From an uncultured Clostridium sp. (GTDB lineage Bacteria > Bacillota > Clostridia > TANB77 > CAG-508): a stretch of DNA of 49,982 bases. The notes beneath the pieces are model-generated. The model was not told the DNA's origin. It did no database searches and saw nothing but the letters and a program-made list of their open reading frames with translations. The position numbers were made by a program, and so were the translations under genes. The stretch is from NCBI GenBank assembly GCA_947648255.1, contig CANSNA010000001.1, positions 1 to 49,982 of the forward strand, read 5' to 3'. Positions 1-13,895 of this stretch are shown one piece after another; the first letter of the stretch is position 1; every line of letters starts with the position of its first letter.

Positions 1-1181
1 ATTCTCCTCCTTTCATATGTTTTCTTGTCATTTCTAAAAGATTAAGTTTTGAAAAACCTATTATTTGAGTTTTGGATCTGTCTTTTTTGAAATTTTCTTC
101 TAAGTTTTTTATTATTTGCTTCTTATGTTCCTCATCTTTCATATCTATATAGTCAATTATTATTATTCCGCCTATATCTCTTAGTCTTAACTGTTTTGCA
201 ATTTCTTCACTTGCTTCTTTATTTACTTTAAAAACAGTTTGTTCTAAGTCTTTAGATCCTATATATTTCCCTGAGTTTACATCTATAGCTGTTAGCGCTT
301 CGGTTTTATCTATTGTTATAAACCCACCGGCATCTCAGCCAAATTTTTCTTTGTTCAGCTTTTTCAAGTTGTTCTTCTATATCATATGTTTTAAAAATAT
401 TTTCATTCTCTTTTAAGTCTATGCAAATATTTTCTTCTAGTTCTTCTAATATTTTCTTTACCTCAGCAAAAATTTTTTTATCATTTACAACTATCTTTTC
501 TATATTGTCATCTACTAAGTCTACTAATAGCTTTTCTATAAAGGTTTGTCCTTCATATACTACTTTGGGAATTTCTAACTTTTCATCTTTTAAATCTCTT
601 TCTATATTTTCCCAAATTTTAATAACATTTTTTAAGTCTTTTTCTAGAATTTCTTTTTTCTTATTTAAAGCAGAAGTTCTAATTATTGCTCCATAATTAT
701 CTGGAAGGATACAAGATACTATATCATTTAGTCTTTTTCTTTCAGCTTCTAATTCTATCTTTTGTGAAATTGTCCTTATATCTGTATTTGGCATAAGCAC
801 AAAATATCTACTTGGAATGCTAATATGTGTTGAAACTTTAGCACCTTTTATTTTGCCTCCATCTCTTTTTACTTGTATTAAAATTCTGCTACCTACTTTT
901 ACTAATTTTTTGATATTTTTTTCTTCTTGTACCTGTTTATTTTTTACAATATTTATCTTTGGAAGTATATCTTTTAAATGAATAAAAGTATTCTTTTCCT
1001 CCCCTATATCAATAAATGCTGCTTGCATTCCTTGAAGTACATTTTGGACTTTTCCTAAATAAATTTTTCCTTCTAGCCTCTTTTTTTGGTCATTTTCCTC
1101 ATATTTCTCAATTACATTTCCATTTTCTACAAGTACAATTTTTGATATATTTTCTATTTTGTTTATGAATATCTCTTTCAA
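1..1181 (-). CDS. rng: Ribonuclease G/E family protein, 3' end beyond the window; one in-frame CGG +1 site at 327-329
   Basis: ORF 306..1181 ends ...WLRCRW; reading TGC C|GGT GGG gives ...WLRCGGFITIDKTEALTAIDVNSGKYIG..., which continues open to the window edge. Confidence 0.9.
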
Positions 1182-1198
1182 AATTCTTCCTCTTTCTT

Positions 1199-1753
1199 TT
1201 AGTTATATTTATTCATTGCAGAATCAATTCCATTTAAAATAGCTTCTTCTACTGCTTTTGTAGCTTTTTCTATTCCCTCATCTATTTTGCTTCTGTCTTC
1301 TATTTTGCTTAAAATAAAATCTGCTAAATCCCATCCGCTTTTTAGGCTTTCCGAACTCCAATTTTTATTCTATAAAACTCTTTTCCAGAAAGTTCAGACA
1401 CTATAGATTTCATTCCATTATGAGTTCCTGCTCCTCCTGTTTTTCTAATTTTTACCTTTCCTTCTTCTACATCAATATCATCATGTATTACCAAAATTTT
1501 ATTTTCTTCTATTTTGAAAAATTCTTTAAATTTTTTAACAGGAATTCCACTTAGATTCATATACATCTGTGGTTTTAAAAGAATAACTTTGTTTTTTCCA
1601 AAATTTCCTTGCCCATATAGTGCTTCAAATTTTGTTTTTTTTACTTCAATTTCATTTTTTTTAGCAATTTCGTTTATTGTATCAAACCCGTACATTGTGT
1701 CTTGTATTTGAATATTCATTTTCTGGATTTCCAAGCCCTACAATAAGAAACAT
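1199..1753 (-). CDS. pth: Peptidyl-tRNA hydrolase; three CGG +1 sites (1688-1690, 1351-1353, 1335-1337)
   Basis: MFLIVGLGNPENEYSNTRHNV[CGGG]FDTINE...IGV[CGGA]KPKK[CGGA]WDLADFILSK...NKYN*; brackets fall at Gly positions (cf. RHNIGFD, GKP). Confidence 0.92.
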
Positions 1754-1828
1754 TTTTATTTTCCTCCTAAAATACTCTTTTATTTTACATTGTTTTTCAT
1801 TTTTTTACAAGTAGTTTTTGTTTAAATA

Positions 1829-1857
1829 TTGATATTTTTAAGTTTTTTGTGTATAAT
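1829..1857 (+). promoter_or_regulatory. sigma-70-type promoter upstream of pflB
   Basis: TTGATA - 17 bp - TATAAT, about 40 bp upstream of the ATG; followed by a GGAGG RBS. Confidence 0.6.
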
Positions 1858-1898
1858 ATTGTAGATAAATAAAAAAAATTTAATTGGAGGTACAATTT

Positions 1899-4137
1899 AT
1901 GAAATTTGATGAATGGGAAGGCTTTAATGCTGGTAAATGGCAAAAAGAAATTGACGTTAGAAGTTTTATTCAAAAAAACTATACTCCATATGAAGGAGAT
2001 TCTTCTTTTTTAGCTTCTGCAACAGATAAGACAAAGAAATTATGGAATGAAGTTTTAGACCTTTACAAAAAAGAAAAAGCATCAGAAGGTGGCGTTTTAG
2101 ATATAGATACAAAAACTATTTCAACTATCGCCTCTCATAATGCAGGATATATTGATAAAGATTTAGAAGAGATTGTTGGTCTTCAAACAGATGCTCCTTT
2201 AAAAAGAGCAATTATGCCTTTTGGTGGTATAAGAATTGTTGAAAAATCTTGTGAAGCTTATGGAAGAAAAGTAGATGAAGAAACAGCTAAAATTTTCCAT
2301 GGAGCAAGAAAAACTCATAATGATGGGGTTTTTGATGTTTATACACCTGATGTAAGAGCAGCAAGAAGTTCTCATCTTTTAACAGGTCTTCCTGATGGAT
2401 ATGGGCGTGGTAGAATAATCGGAGACTATAGACGTGTTGCACTTTATGGTGTAGATAAATTAATAGAAGATAGAAAACATTATATAGATTTACTTGATAA
2501 AGATTGCTTTACAGAAGAATTAATTAGAGAAAGGGAAGAATTTGCAGAACAAATAAGAGCATTAGAAGCTCTAAAGGTTATGGCATCAAAATATGGCTAT
2601 GATATTTCTAAACCTGCAAAAAATGCAAAAGAAGCTGTACAATGGTTATATTTCGGATATTTAGCAGCAATAAAGGACCAAAATGGTGCTGCAATGAGTA
2701 TTGGGCGTACTTCTACTTTCTTAGATATCTATTTTGAAAGAGATTTAAAAAATGGTATATTAACAGAAGAAGATGTTCAAGAAATAATGGATCACTTTGT
2801 TATGAAACTTAGATTAGTTAGATTTTTAAGAACTCCTGAATATAACGAACTATTTAGTGGAGACCCTGTTTGGGTTACTGAAAGTATTGGTGGTATGGGA
2901 ATTGATGGTAGAACTTTAATTACTAAAAACTCATTTAGAGTTCTTCATACACTAGAAACTTTAGGTCCTGCACCAGAACCAAACCTTACTGTTTTATGGT
3001 CTACAAGATTACCAAAAGGATTTAAAGAATATACTGCTAATCTCTCTATTAAAACATCTTCTATCCAATATGAAAATGATGACTTAATGAGAAGATTCTG
3101 GGGAGATGATTATGGAATTGCCTGCTGTGTTTCTGCAATGCGTATTGGTAAACAAATGCAATTCTTTGGAGCTCGTGCAAACCTTGCTAAAACTCTTCTT
3201 TATGCAATTAATGGTGGTAGAGATGAAAAGTCTGGTAAACAAATAACACCTAGATTTTTACCTATTACAAGTGAATATCTAAATTATGATGAAGTAATGG
3301 AAAAATTTGATGTTATGATGGATTATGTTGCAAAAATATATATAAAAGCTCTTAATGCTATTCATTATATGCATGATAAATATTCTTATGAGGCTATTGA
3401 AATGGCACTTCATGATAAAGACATTTTAAGAACTATGGCTTGTGGTATTGCTGGTCTTTCTGTTGCAGCAGATTCATTATCTGCAATAAAATATGCAAAA
3501 GTAAAAGTTATCCGTGATGAAACAGGTCTTGCCACAGATTATGAAATAACAGGAGATTTCCCAAAATATGGAAACGATGATGATAGAGTTGACCAAATAG
3601 CAATTGATTTAATAAAAACATTTATTGGTAAACTTCAAAAACATGCAACTTATAAAAATTCAAAACACACATTATCAGTTCTTACAATCACATCTAATGT
3701 AGTTTATGGTAAAGCAACTGGTAATACACCAGATGGTAGAAAAGCAGGAGAACCTTTTGGACCAGGTGCAAACCCACTTCATGGAAGAGATGTAAATGGT
3801 GCTCTTGCAGTTATGAATACAATTGCAAAACTTCCTTATGAATTTTCAGAAGATCGGTATTTCTTATACCTTCTCTATCACACCTAAAGCCCTTGGAAAA
3901 GATGAAGATTTAAGAGTTTCTAACCTAGTTGGAATGCTTGATGGATTCTTCGCTCAAGAAGGTCACCACATAAATGTTAATGTATTTGATAGAGAATTAC
4001 TACTAGATGCTATGGAACATCCTGAAAATTATCCGCAACTTACAATTAGAGTTTCTGGTTATGCAGTTAACTTTGTAAAACTTACTCGTGAACAACAACT
4101 TGATGTAATAAATAGAACTATCCACGAAAAAATTTAG
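1899..4137 (+). CDS. pflB: Formate C-acetyltransferase (pyruvate formate-lyase); CGG +1 site at 3855-3857
   Basis: Frame 1 ends ...[19 protein letters not shown] gives [19 protein letters not shown]... through RVSGYAVNF to the stop at 4137. Confidence 0.95.
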
Positions 4138-4150
4138 GAGAATAAAGTAA

Positions 4151-4873
4151 ATGAGTGAAAATACTTTGAAAGTTCATTCTTATGAGAGTTTCGGGACCGT
4201 AGATGGTCCCGGAATTCGTTACGTAATTTTTGTATCACGGTTGTCCTTTAAAATGCAAATATTGCCAAAATAGAGACACTTGGGATATAAAAAGTGGTCG
4301 TGAAGTAGAAATAGAAGAAATTGTAAATACTGTTTTACGCTATCAAAACTATATTAAGCCAAATGGTGGAGTTACAATTTCTGGTGGAGAACCACTTCTT
4401 CAAGCAAAGGAATTGATACTTCTATTTAAAGAATTAAAACAGTATAATATTCATACAGCAATTGATACCTCTGGTATGTTTAAATTAACAGATACTATAA
4501 AAGAGCTAATTTCATTTACTGACCTTTTTTTATTAGACATTAAACATATTATACCAGAAAAATCTAAAGAGCTTGTACGGCGTTTCTAATGAGTTAGAAC
4601 TTGATTTTGCAAGATATCTAAATGAAATTAATAAACCGGTATGGATAAGACAAGTTTTAGTTCCAGGAATAACCGATCATGAGGAGGATTTGATTAAACT
4701 TAAAGAATTTTTATCTACTTTAAAAAATGTAGAAAAAATTGAACTACTTCCCTATCATGATTTAGGAAAATTTAAATGGGAAAATTTAAATCTTTCCTAC
4801 CCATTAGAGCGGAGTTCGTTCAGCAACAGCAGAAGATGTGGAAAGAACAAAAAAAATTTTGGGAATTCTATAG
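4151..4873 (+). CDS. pflA: Pyruvate formate-lyase activating enzyme (radical SAM); CGG +1 sites at 4238, 4578, 4810
   Basis: MSENTLKVHSYESFGTVDGPGIRYVIFVS[CGGT]CPLKCKYCQNRDTWD...KELV[CGGC]VSNELE...YPLE[CGGA]VRSATAEDVERTKKILGIL*. Confidence 0.93.
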
Positions 4874-4885
4874 AAAATTGTACAA

Positions 4886-4921
4886 AATAGGATGCATAAT
4901 TAATATGCACCCTATTGTTTT

Positions 4922-4924
<3 letters not shown>
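4886..4924. terminator. Convergent terminator between pflA and eno
   Basis: aatagg-tgcata / tatgca-cctatt stem followed by gttttttatttattt. Confidence 0.6.
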
Positions 4925-6230
<1,306 letters not shown>

Positions 6231-6282
6231 ATTTTAAATACTTCCTTTCTTTATGTAATTTATATTTAAAAGTTTAAAACTT

Positions 6283-6955
6283 TTATTTTGAACTTAATAT
6301 CTGACTTTTAGGAATGTGAGTTTTAATAAATTCCATTTCCTCAATTTTTGCTTCTGTTACAAATTCTAAACTATCTTCTAAGCTTTTTACTTTATATAAT
6401 TTTTTATTAATTTCTTTATTATAAAGTGGCATTTCAAATATATTGGGTTCAGGTTTTGTTTTTTTTTCATATTTGTCTATCATTATTCTTTCTTCTCTAT
6501 TAAAACTTGCATATGGCTCCTCTAAATTTTTGTATGCCCACACTGCTTTCATTGTATTACCATCAAATTCTCCAAGAGTCAAATCCTCATAGCCATAAAT
6601 TACTCTGTATCGTTGTTTTTCTATAATTATTGTTATATTACTCCATGGCTTTTCACCATTTTCTATAGATAAGTTTCTAAGTTTTTTTATTTCAGCATAC
6701 AAATTATCTGCAAGATTTATATATTGGTTTTCATCAATTCCAAATCTTACTGGCACTTCATAAACATTTATTGGCTTTTTCCTTAAAACTCCGTTTAGGG
6801 AAGTAATAGAAAAACATTTCTCCTGTTTGAAGACTATTATCTTGGTCTACCGCAGATGCATATAGGCACAGTTTTTCCCACTTTTCAGGTAACATCAAAA
6901 ATATCTTTGCCTGAATTTCTTCATGTGTTTCTTTGATATCTTTAATATATTTCAG
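6283..6955 (-). CDS. DUF600/YezG-like protein (possible immunity-type protein); CGG +1 site at 6791-6793
   Basis: ...GEMFFYYFPK[CGGA]VLRKKPINVYEVPVRFGIDENQ...; start codon uncertain (CTG after aaggaggg). Confidence 0.6.
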
Positions 6956-6981
6956 TCTACTTCCCTCCTTTTACCTTTTAC

Positions 6982-8518
6982 TTATCTAACAATCAGGCTT
7001 TCTCCAGTCATTTCTTCTGGTTTTTCTAGCCCCATAATATCAAGCATTGTTGGTGCAAGGTCTGCAAGTTTTCCGCTCTTTAAGCGTTACATTTTCCATT
7101 CCATATAATATAAGTGGTACTTGGTTAGTTGTATGTGCTGTATGAGGTTCTCCTGTTTTATAATCTATCATTTGTTCACTATTTCCGATGGTCTGCTGTA
7201 ATTAGTATAACTCCATCTTTTTCTTTAACTTTTTTAGTAATTCTTCCTACACATTCATCTATTGTTTCTATCGCTTTTATTGCTGCTTCTAGTATTCCTG
7301 TATGTCCCACCATATCTGGGTTTGCATAGTTTAATATTATAGTATCATATTTATTTAAATCTATTGCTTCTATTAATTTATCTGTTACTTCATATGCACT
7401 CATTTCTGGTTTTAAATCATATGTTGCAACTTTTGGAGATTGAACTAAAATTCTGTCTTCTCCTTCAAATACTTTTTCTTCTCCTCCATTAAAGAAGAAG
7501 GTAACATGTGCATATTTTTCTGTTTCTGCAATTCTTAGTTGTTTTAAGTGTTTCTTACTTATATATTCCCCAAATGTATTTTTTAATTTCGTTGGCTTAA
7601 ATGCAATACTTACATTTGGCATTGTTTCATCATACTGAGTAAAACATACAAACTTTAAATTTAAATCTTTTGTTTCAAACCCCTCAAAGTTTTTATCTAC
7701 TAAACTCCTTGTAATTTGTCTTGCTCTATCTGGTCTAAAATTGAAAAATATTACAGAATCGTTTTTTTCAATTTTTCCTACTGGTATTCCATCTGAGCTT
7801 GTTATTACTATTGGTTCTATAAATTCGTCAAATACTTCTTGTTCATATGATTTTTCAATTGCAATTATTGGGTCTATATGTTTTTTTCCTTCTCCATTTA
7901 CCATCGCATCATAGCAAAGTTTTATTCTTTCCCATCTTTTGTCTCTATCCATTGCATAATATCTACCTGAGATTGTTGCAATTTTTCCGTATTCCTTTTT
8001 CTTGCATTTTTTCCTTTAATTTTGTTATATACATTTCTCCTGATGCTGGTGAGGTATCTCTTCCATCCATAAAACAGTGTATAAATACATCTTCGAAGCC
8101 TTTTCTTTTTGCAGCTTCTATTAATCCATATAAATGTCTTATGTGGCTATGCACTCCACCATCTGATAAAAGACCCATAATGTGCAATTTTGAATTATGT
8201 TTTTTGCAATTTTCTATTGCATCATTAAATTCTTTTATGCTAAAAAAATCTCCATCTTCTATTGATTTTGTAATTCTTGTTAATTCTTGATAAACAATTC
8301 TACCGAGCTCCTATATTTGTATGTCCTACTTCGGAATTTCCCATTTGTCCTTCTGGAAGCCCTACATTTAGACCACTTGTATAAATTTTAGTAGTTGGGC
8401 ATAATTCCATTAGTTTATCTATATTAGGGGTATTTGCAAGTTTTACTGCATTCCCTTTTTCTTCTGTATTAATTCCAAATCCATCTAATATCATTAGCAT
8501 GGTTAGTTTATCTTTCAT
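6982..8518 (-). CDS. gpmI: 2,3-bisphosphoglycerate-independent phosphoglycerate mutase; four CGG +1 sites (8303, 7987, 7185, 7073)
   Basis: HTNIGA[CGGT][20 protein letters not shown]...KGI[CGGA][15 protein letters not shown]...TADH[CGGA]NSEQMID...TLKE[CGGA][29 protein letters not shown]. Confidence 0.94.
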
Positions 8519-8571
8519 TGTCTTTTCTTCGTCCTCTCTTATCTTTTACTTTAGCAAATCTACTTTATTTT

Positions 8572-9333
8572 TTATTCTTCTGCTTCAAAATTTACTATTT
8601 TTGAAAATTCTTCTGCATTAAGACTTGCTCCTCCGACAAGGCCTCCGTCTATATCTGATTTTGTAAATAATTCTTTTGCATTTCCAGATTTTACACTTCC
8701 GCCATATTGTATTATAACACATTCTGCTACATCTTTTCCATATATTTTTGTAATTTCTTTTCTAATTTCTTTAATAGAATTATTTGCATCTTCCGCTGTC
8801 GCTGTTTTCCCTGTTCCTATTGCCCATATTGGTTCATATGCAATTATTGTGTTTTTTACTTGTTCTTTGCTTAATCCATCTAGTGCTAACCTTGTTTGTA
8901 AGGTTATAACTTCTGCTGTTTCGCCCTTTTCTTGTTGCTCTAGTGTTTCTCCTACACATACAATTGGCTTTAATTCATATTTAAAAGCTGCTTTTATTTT
9001 TTTGTTTACTGTATCATCTGTTTCAGCAAAGTATTGTCTTCTTTCACTGTGCCCTATTATTACATATTCCACACCAATTGATTTTAACATTTTTCCTGAA
9101 ACCTCGCCTGTATATGCTCCATTTTCTTCAAAATGCATATTTTGTGCACCGATTTTTATATTTGTATCTTGCACATTTAAAAGAGCATAAAATAAGTCTA
9201 TATATGGTACACATAGTATTACTTCACTTTTTGTATTTTTTACTAGTGGTGTTAGGTTTTGAATAAAATCTATTGCTTCATTTGGAAGCATATTCATTTT
9301 CCAATTTCCTGCTATTACTTTTCTTCTTTCCAT
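8572..9333 (-). CDS. tpiA: Triosephosphate isomerase (uninterrupted)
   Basis: MERRKVIAGNWKMNM...IIGHSERR...AYEPIWAIGTGKTAT... Confidence 0.97.
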   Translation of the reverse strand: MERRKVIAGNWKMNMLPNEAIDFIQNLTPLVKNTKSEVILCVPYIDLFYALLNVQDTNIKIGAQNMHFEENGAYTGEVSGKMLKSIGVEYVIIGHSERRQYFAETDDTVNKKIKAAFKYELKPIVCVGETLEQQEKGETAEVITLQTRLALDGLSKEQVKNTIIAYEPIWAIGTGKTATAEDANNSIKEIRKEITKIYGKDVAECVIIQYGGSVKSGNAKELFTKSDIDGGLVGGASLNAEEFSKIVNFEAEE

Positions 9334-9352
9334 ATTTTCTCCTTTTTGATTT

Positions 9353-10536
9353 TTATTTATCTTGTAAGCACTCTATTCCTGGAAGTAATCTTCCTTCTAA
9401 ATATTCAAGCGATGCTCCACCACCTGTTGAAATATGAGACATTTTATCTGCAACTCCTGCTTTTTCAATTGCTGCTGCTGAATCTCCTCCTCCAATTATA
9501 ACTGTTGCATCAAGTTTTGCAAGTATTCTTGCAATTTCATTTGTTCCATTTGCAAACTTATTAAATTCAAAAACTCCAAGTGGTCCATTCCACATTATTG
9601 TTTTTGCAGTTTTTAAAATCTCTGCATATAAATTTATAGTCTCTGGACCTATATCCATTCCTTCATAGCCTTCATCTATTTCATCTGCTTTAACATATTT
9701 ACTTTCTGAATTTTCACTATATTCTTTTGATTCATGAATATCTACTGGAAGAAGAAGTTTAACATTTTTCTCTTCTGCCTTTTTCATAATATCTCTTGCT
9801 AAATCTAGCTTGTCTTCTTCACAAATTGAATTTCCGAATATTTTTTCCTTGTGCCTTGAAGAATGTATATGCCATTCCTCCTCCAATTATTAATGTATCT
9901 ACTTTTTCAAGTAAATTATTTATAACTGAAATTTTATCTGATACTTTTTTTCCACCTATTATTGATACAAATGGTCTTTCAGGATTTTGCAAAGCATCTC
10001 CTAAAAATTTTATTTCTTTTTCTATTAAAAATCCTGATACTGCTGGCAAAAATTCTGCAACTCCTGCTGTTGAACTATGTGCTCTATGTGCTGTTCCAAA
10101 TGCATCATTTACATAGATTTCAGCAAGTGAAGCAAGTTCTCTTGAAAATTCTTTGTCATTTGCTTCTTCTCTTTTATCAAATCTTACATTTTCAAGAAGT
10201 ATAACTTCTCCATTTTGCATGTCCTTTGTTAAAGCTTTTGCACTTTCTCCGGCAAATATCTTGTGCAAGCTTTACTTCTATTCCAAGCTCTTTTGATAGT
10301 TCTTTTTGAATAGGAGCAAGTGAAAATTCTTTTTTTACTTCTCCTTTTGGTCTACCTAAATGTGAGCATAAAATTACTTTTGCATTATTTTCTATTAGAT
10401 ATTTAATTGTAGATACTGCTCCTTTTATTCTTCTTGTATCAGTTATATTTCCGTTTTCATCTTGTGGAACATTAAAGTCACATCTAACTAAAACTTTTTT
10501 CCCTTTTACATCAATGTCTTTAATTGTTTTTTTCAT
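9353..10536 (-). CDS. pgk: Phosphoglycerate kinase; CGG +1 sites at 10249 and 9834
   Basis: ...VKLAQDIC[CGGA][23 protein letters not shown]...FFKAQGKNI[CGGA][16 protein letters not shown]...[23 protein letters not shown]. Confidence 0.95.
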
Positions 10537-10599
10537 AGTTTTCCTCCTGTTTATAAGCTATGAGGAACGCCTCAATTACTGAGACGTCCACATTTTAAT

Positions 10600-11613
<1,014 letters not shown>

Positions 11614-11721
11614 TTATTTTCTTATGCGTAGCCTTTGCTTTTTAGCCTCCATAAAGTTCTTTCTCTATTGTTACTATTTTATATCAAACTTTAATACAAT
11701 GCAAGTATTTTTTGTTAAAAA

Positions 11722-11770
11722 ACAAAGGGCACGCTAAAACAATCTTATTTGCTTTAGTGTGCCCTATTTT
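11722..11770. terminator. Inverted repeat, likely terminator upstream of the gapA promoter
   Basis: agggcacgctaaa ... tttagtgtgccct palindrome. Confidence 0.4.
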
Positions 11771-11799
11771 GCCGGCTTTATTTATTTTAAGGTTCAAAT

Positions 11800-11991
11800 T
11801 TAAAATTTAATTTCTTGAAATAAGAATCCTTTTATTCCTTGCCATGTAATTTCTTGGTGTAAGAATTCATTGATTTCATCTTCAACTTTTTGTTGATATG
11901 GAGTTAATTCTACTTTTATTTCTTGTAACATGAATGATTTAAATTTGCTCCAAAAACTTACTTTTGTAGGTAATTGATTATTTTCTTCCAT
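11800..11991 (-). CDS. Small hypothetical protein (63 aa)
   Basis: RBS (ggaggaaac) before ATG; contains repeated FxxQEI(K/T) motif. Confidence 0.5.
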   Translation of the reverse strand: MEENNQLPTKVSFWSKFKSFMLQEIKVELTPYQQKVEDEINEFLHQEITWQGIKGFLFQEIKF

Positions 11992-12764
11992 TTTTTAGTT
12001 TCCTCCTTTGTATTTCAATTAAGTTTTCTTATTTAGTTATATAATAAATTTCCAAAATTTGCAAGACTTTTTAATAAATTTTAATATTAATTTTTTATTA
12101 CAGTTTTATTACAAGTATGTGTCGTTTCATATTTAATTTAACTTATTTGTTCTTCTTTTATTGTTTTTTCAGAAGATATTTTTATGTTTGTACTTTCGTT
12201 TTTTATTTGTATACTACTTTTTTCTTTCTTTTCTTTACTTATTTTTATTAAATCATTTTTATCTTTCATTTTCTCCTCCTATTACTTATAAGTTTCTGAC
12301 TTGTTTTGAAAACAATCTATTTATTTTTTGCCCAAATTTGTACAAAAAATAAATAGATTACGCTTCCTTTTTTAATTGTTTTATGCTATAATGGATAACA
12401 ATATTATCTTGAGGTACTTCTTTGTTTTTTAACTATATTATTTTTAATTTCTAATTTATTTTAAATCTTAAGGAAGACCTTTCTAAAAATTGTTTTAAAA
12501 TTTATATTCCAAAATAAAATTAGCATATTTTCTTATAGAATTATGTTATTTCATTTTCAATCGTTTTATAGTCTTAACGTATTTTAAGTTAAGTTAATTT
12601 TAACTTATATCAAAATAAATGTCAATACTTTTTATCAAAAAATTTAATTTAACCATTTAGTTTATTTTTTTCTTACTTTTTTTAACTTGTTTTACGTTAT
12701 TTCAAAAAAACTCCTATTAAATTGTTTTAAAATATATTTATAAAATTGAATTAGGAGGTTAAAT

Positions 12765-13016
12765 GTGTATTGCAGGCTAAGGCATCTTAGAGAAGACAAA
12801 GATATGTCTCAGCGTGAAGTCGCTAGTTATCTTGGTATGTCTCAAACTGGATATTCGCAATATGAAATAGGTAGAAACGATGTTCCTACCCCTGTTTTAG
12901 TCAAGCTTTCATTTCTTTACAATGTTTCTGTTGACTATATTCTTGATTTAACAAATATTTCCAATCCTTACCCTAGAGCAAAAAAATCTCGGTTAAATTA
13001 TCACATCTCGCTTTAA
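12765..13016 (+). CDS. XRE-family HTH regulator (GTG start); in-frame CGG at 12990-12992, end ambiguous (12996 if +1)
   Basis: MYCRLRHLREDKDMSQREVASYLGMSQTGYSQYEIGRNDVPTPVLVKLSFLYNVSVDYILDLT; aggagg RBS. Confidence 0.85.
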   Translation: MYCRLRHLREDKDMSQREVASYLGMSQTGYSQYEIGRNDVPTPVLVKLSFLYNVSVDYILDLTNISNPYPRAKKSRLNYHISL

Positions 13017-13873
13017 TCTATTTTGGACTATCTCTCCTGTTCCAATAAATTCATTTTTTTCATTATATATTCTATATATTCCGATTAGAATTTGGTAATT
13101 CTAGCTTTACTCCATTTAAAAATAATTTTAATTGTCTTTCATTTAAACTAATATTTAAAAAACTTTGAAGAACCTCTTCTATTTTTAAAACTCTATTTTT
13201 TAACCATTCTTTTTTGTCTTTATTTTCTTCTAGTTCTTCAAGAGAAACTGCTTTATCTATACTAAATTTTCCGTACTTTTATTCTATTTAGCTCCTCCAT
13301 CATACCGAATTTCTCCTAAAGCTTTCGCTATATCTTCACATAGAGATCTTATATACGTTCCTTTTGATGTATGAACTGTAAAATAAATTTTTGAATTTTC
13401 TTCATCTATTTTATTTAAACTTATTTTATATATTTCAATTTGCCTTGGCTTTATTTCTACTTGCTCGCCTTTTCTTGCATATTCATATAGTTTTTTTCCA
13501 TTCACTTTAATTGCAGAATAAATCGGTGGCATTTGCATTTGTATTCCTAAAAAACTTAACAAAACTTTTTCTACTTTTTCTTTTTCTAAATTTTGAAGAT
13601 CTATTTTTTTTTCTTCTAAAATCTCTCCTTCTCTATCTCCTGTATCTGTTTTTACTCCAAGCCTTATTACTGCCTCATATATTTTATCATGTTCTATTAA
13701 ATATTTTGATATTTTAGTGCCTTTTCCGTATAAGCAAAGGAAGGACACCTGTTGCTAGAGGATCTAGTGTTCCTGTGTGTCCAACCTTTTTATTTAATAT
13801 TTTTTTTACTTTTGTTACGGCTCCTTGTGATGTAATATTTTGTGGCTTTTTTATAACTAATATTCCGATCCAA
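12993..13873 (-). CDS. truB: tRNA pseudouridine(55) synthase; five CGG +1 sites (13865, 13726, 13305, 13271, 13081)
   Basis: TTG start: MD[CGGA][13 protein letters not shown]...[17 protein letters not shown][CGGA]KGTKISKYL...ALGEI[CGGT][10 protein letters not shown][CGGA]KFSIDKAV...LPNSN[CGGA][28 protein letters not shown]. Confidence 0.93.
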
Positions 13874-13895
13874 TTTATTTCTCCTGATTTTGCAT

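Noticed and set aside
421-696. Antisense ORFs in the track (e.g. 421..696, 1514..1711, 8849..9190, 10637..11071, 17327..17809, 23259..23738)
   Set aside because: They lie opposite well-recognised coding genes, have low-complexity F/L/S-rich translations, and lack family similarity.
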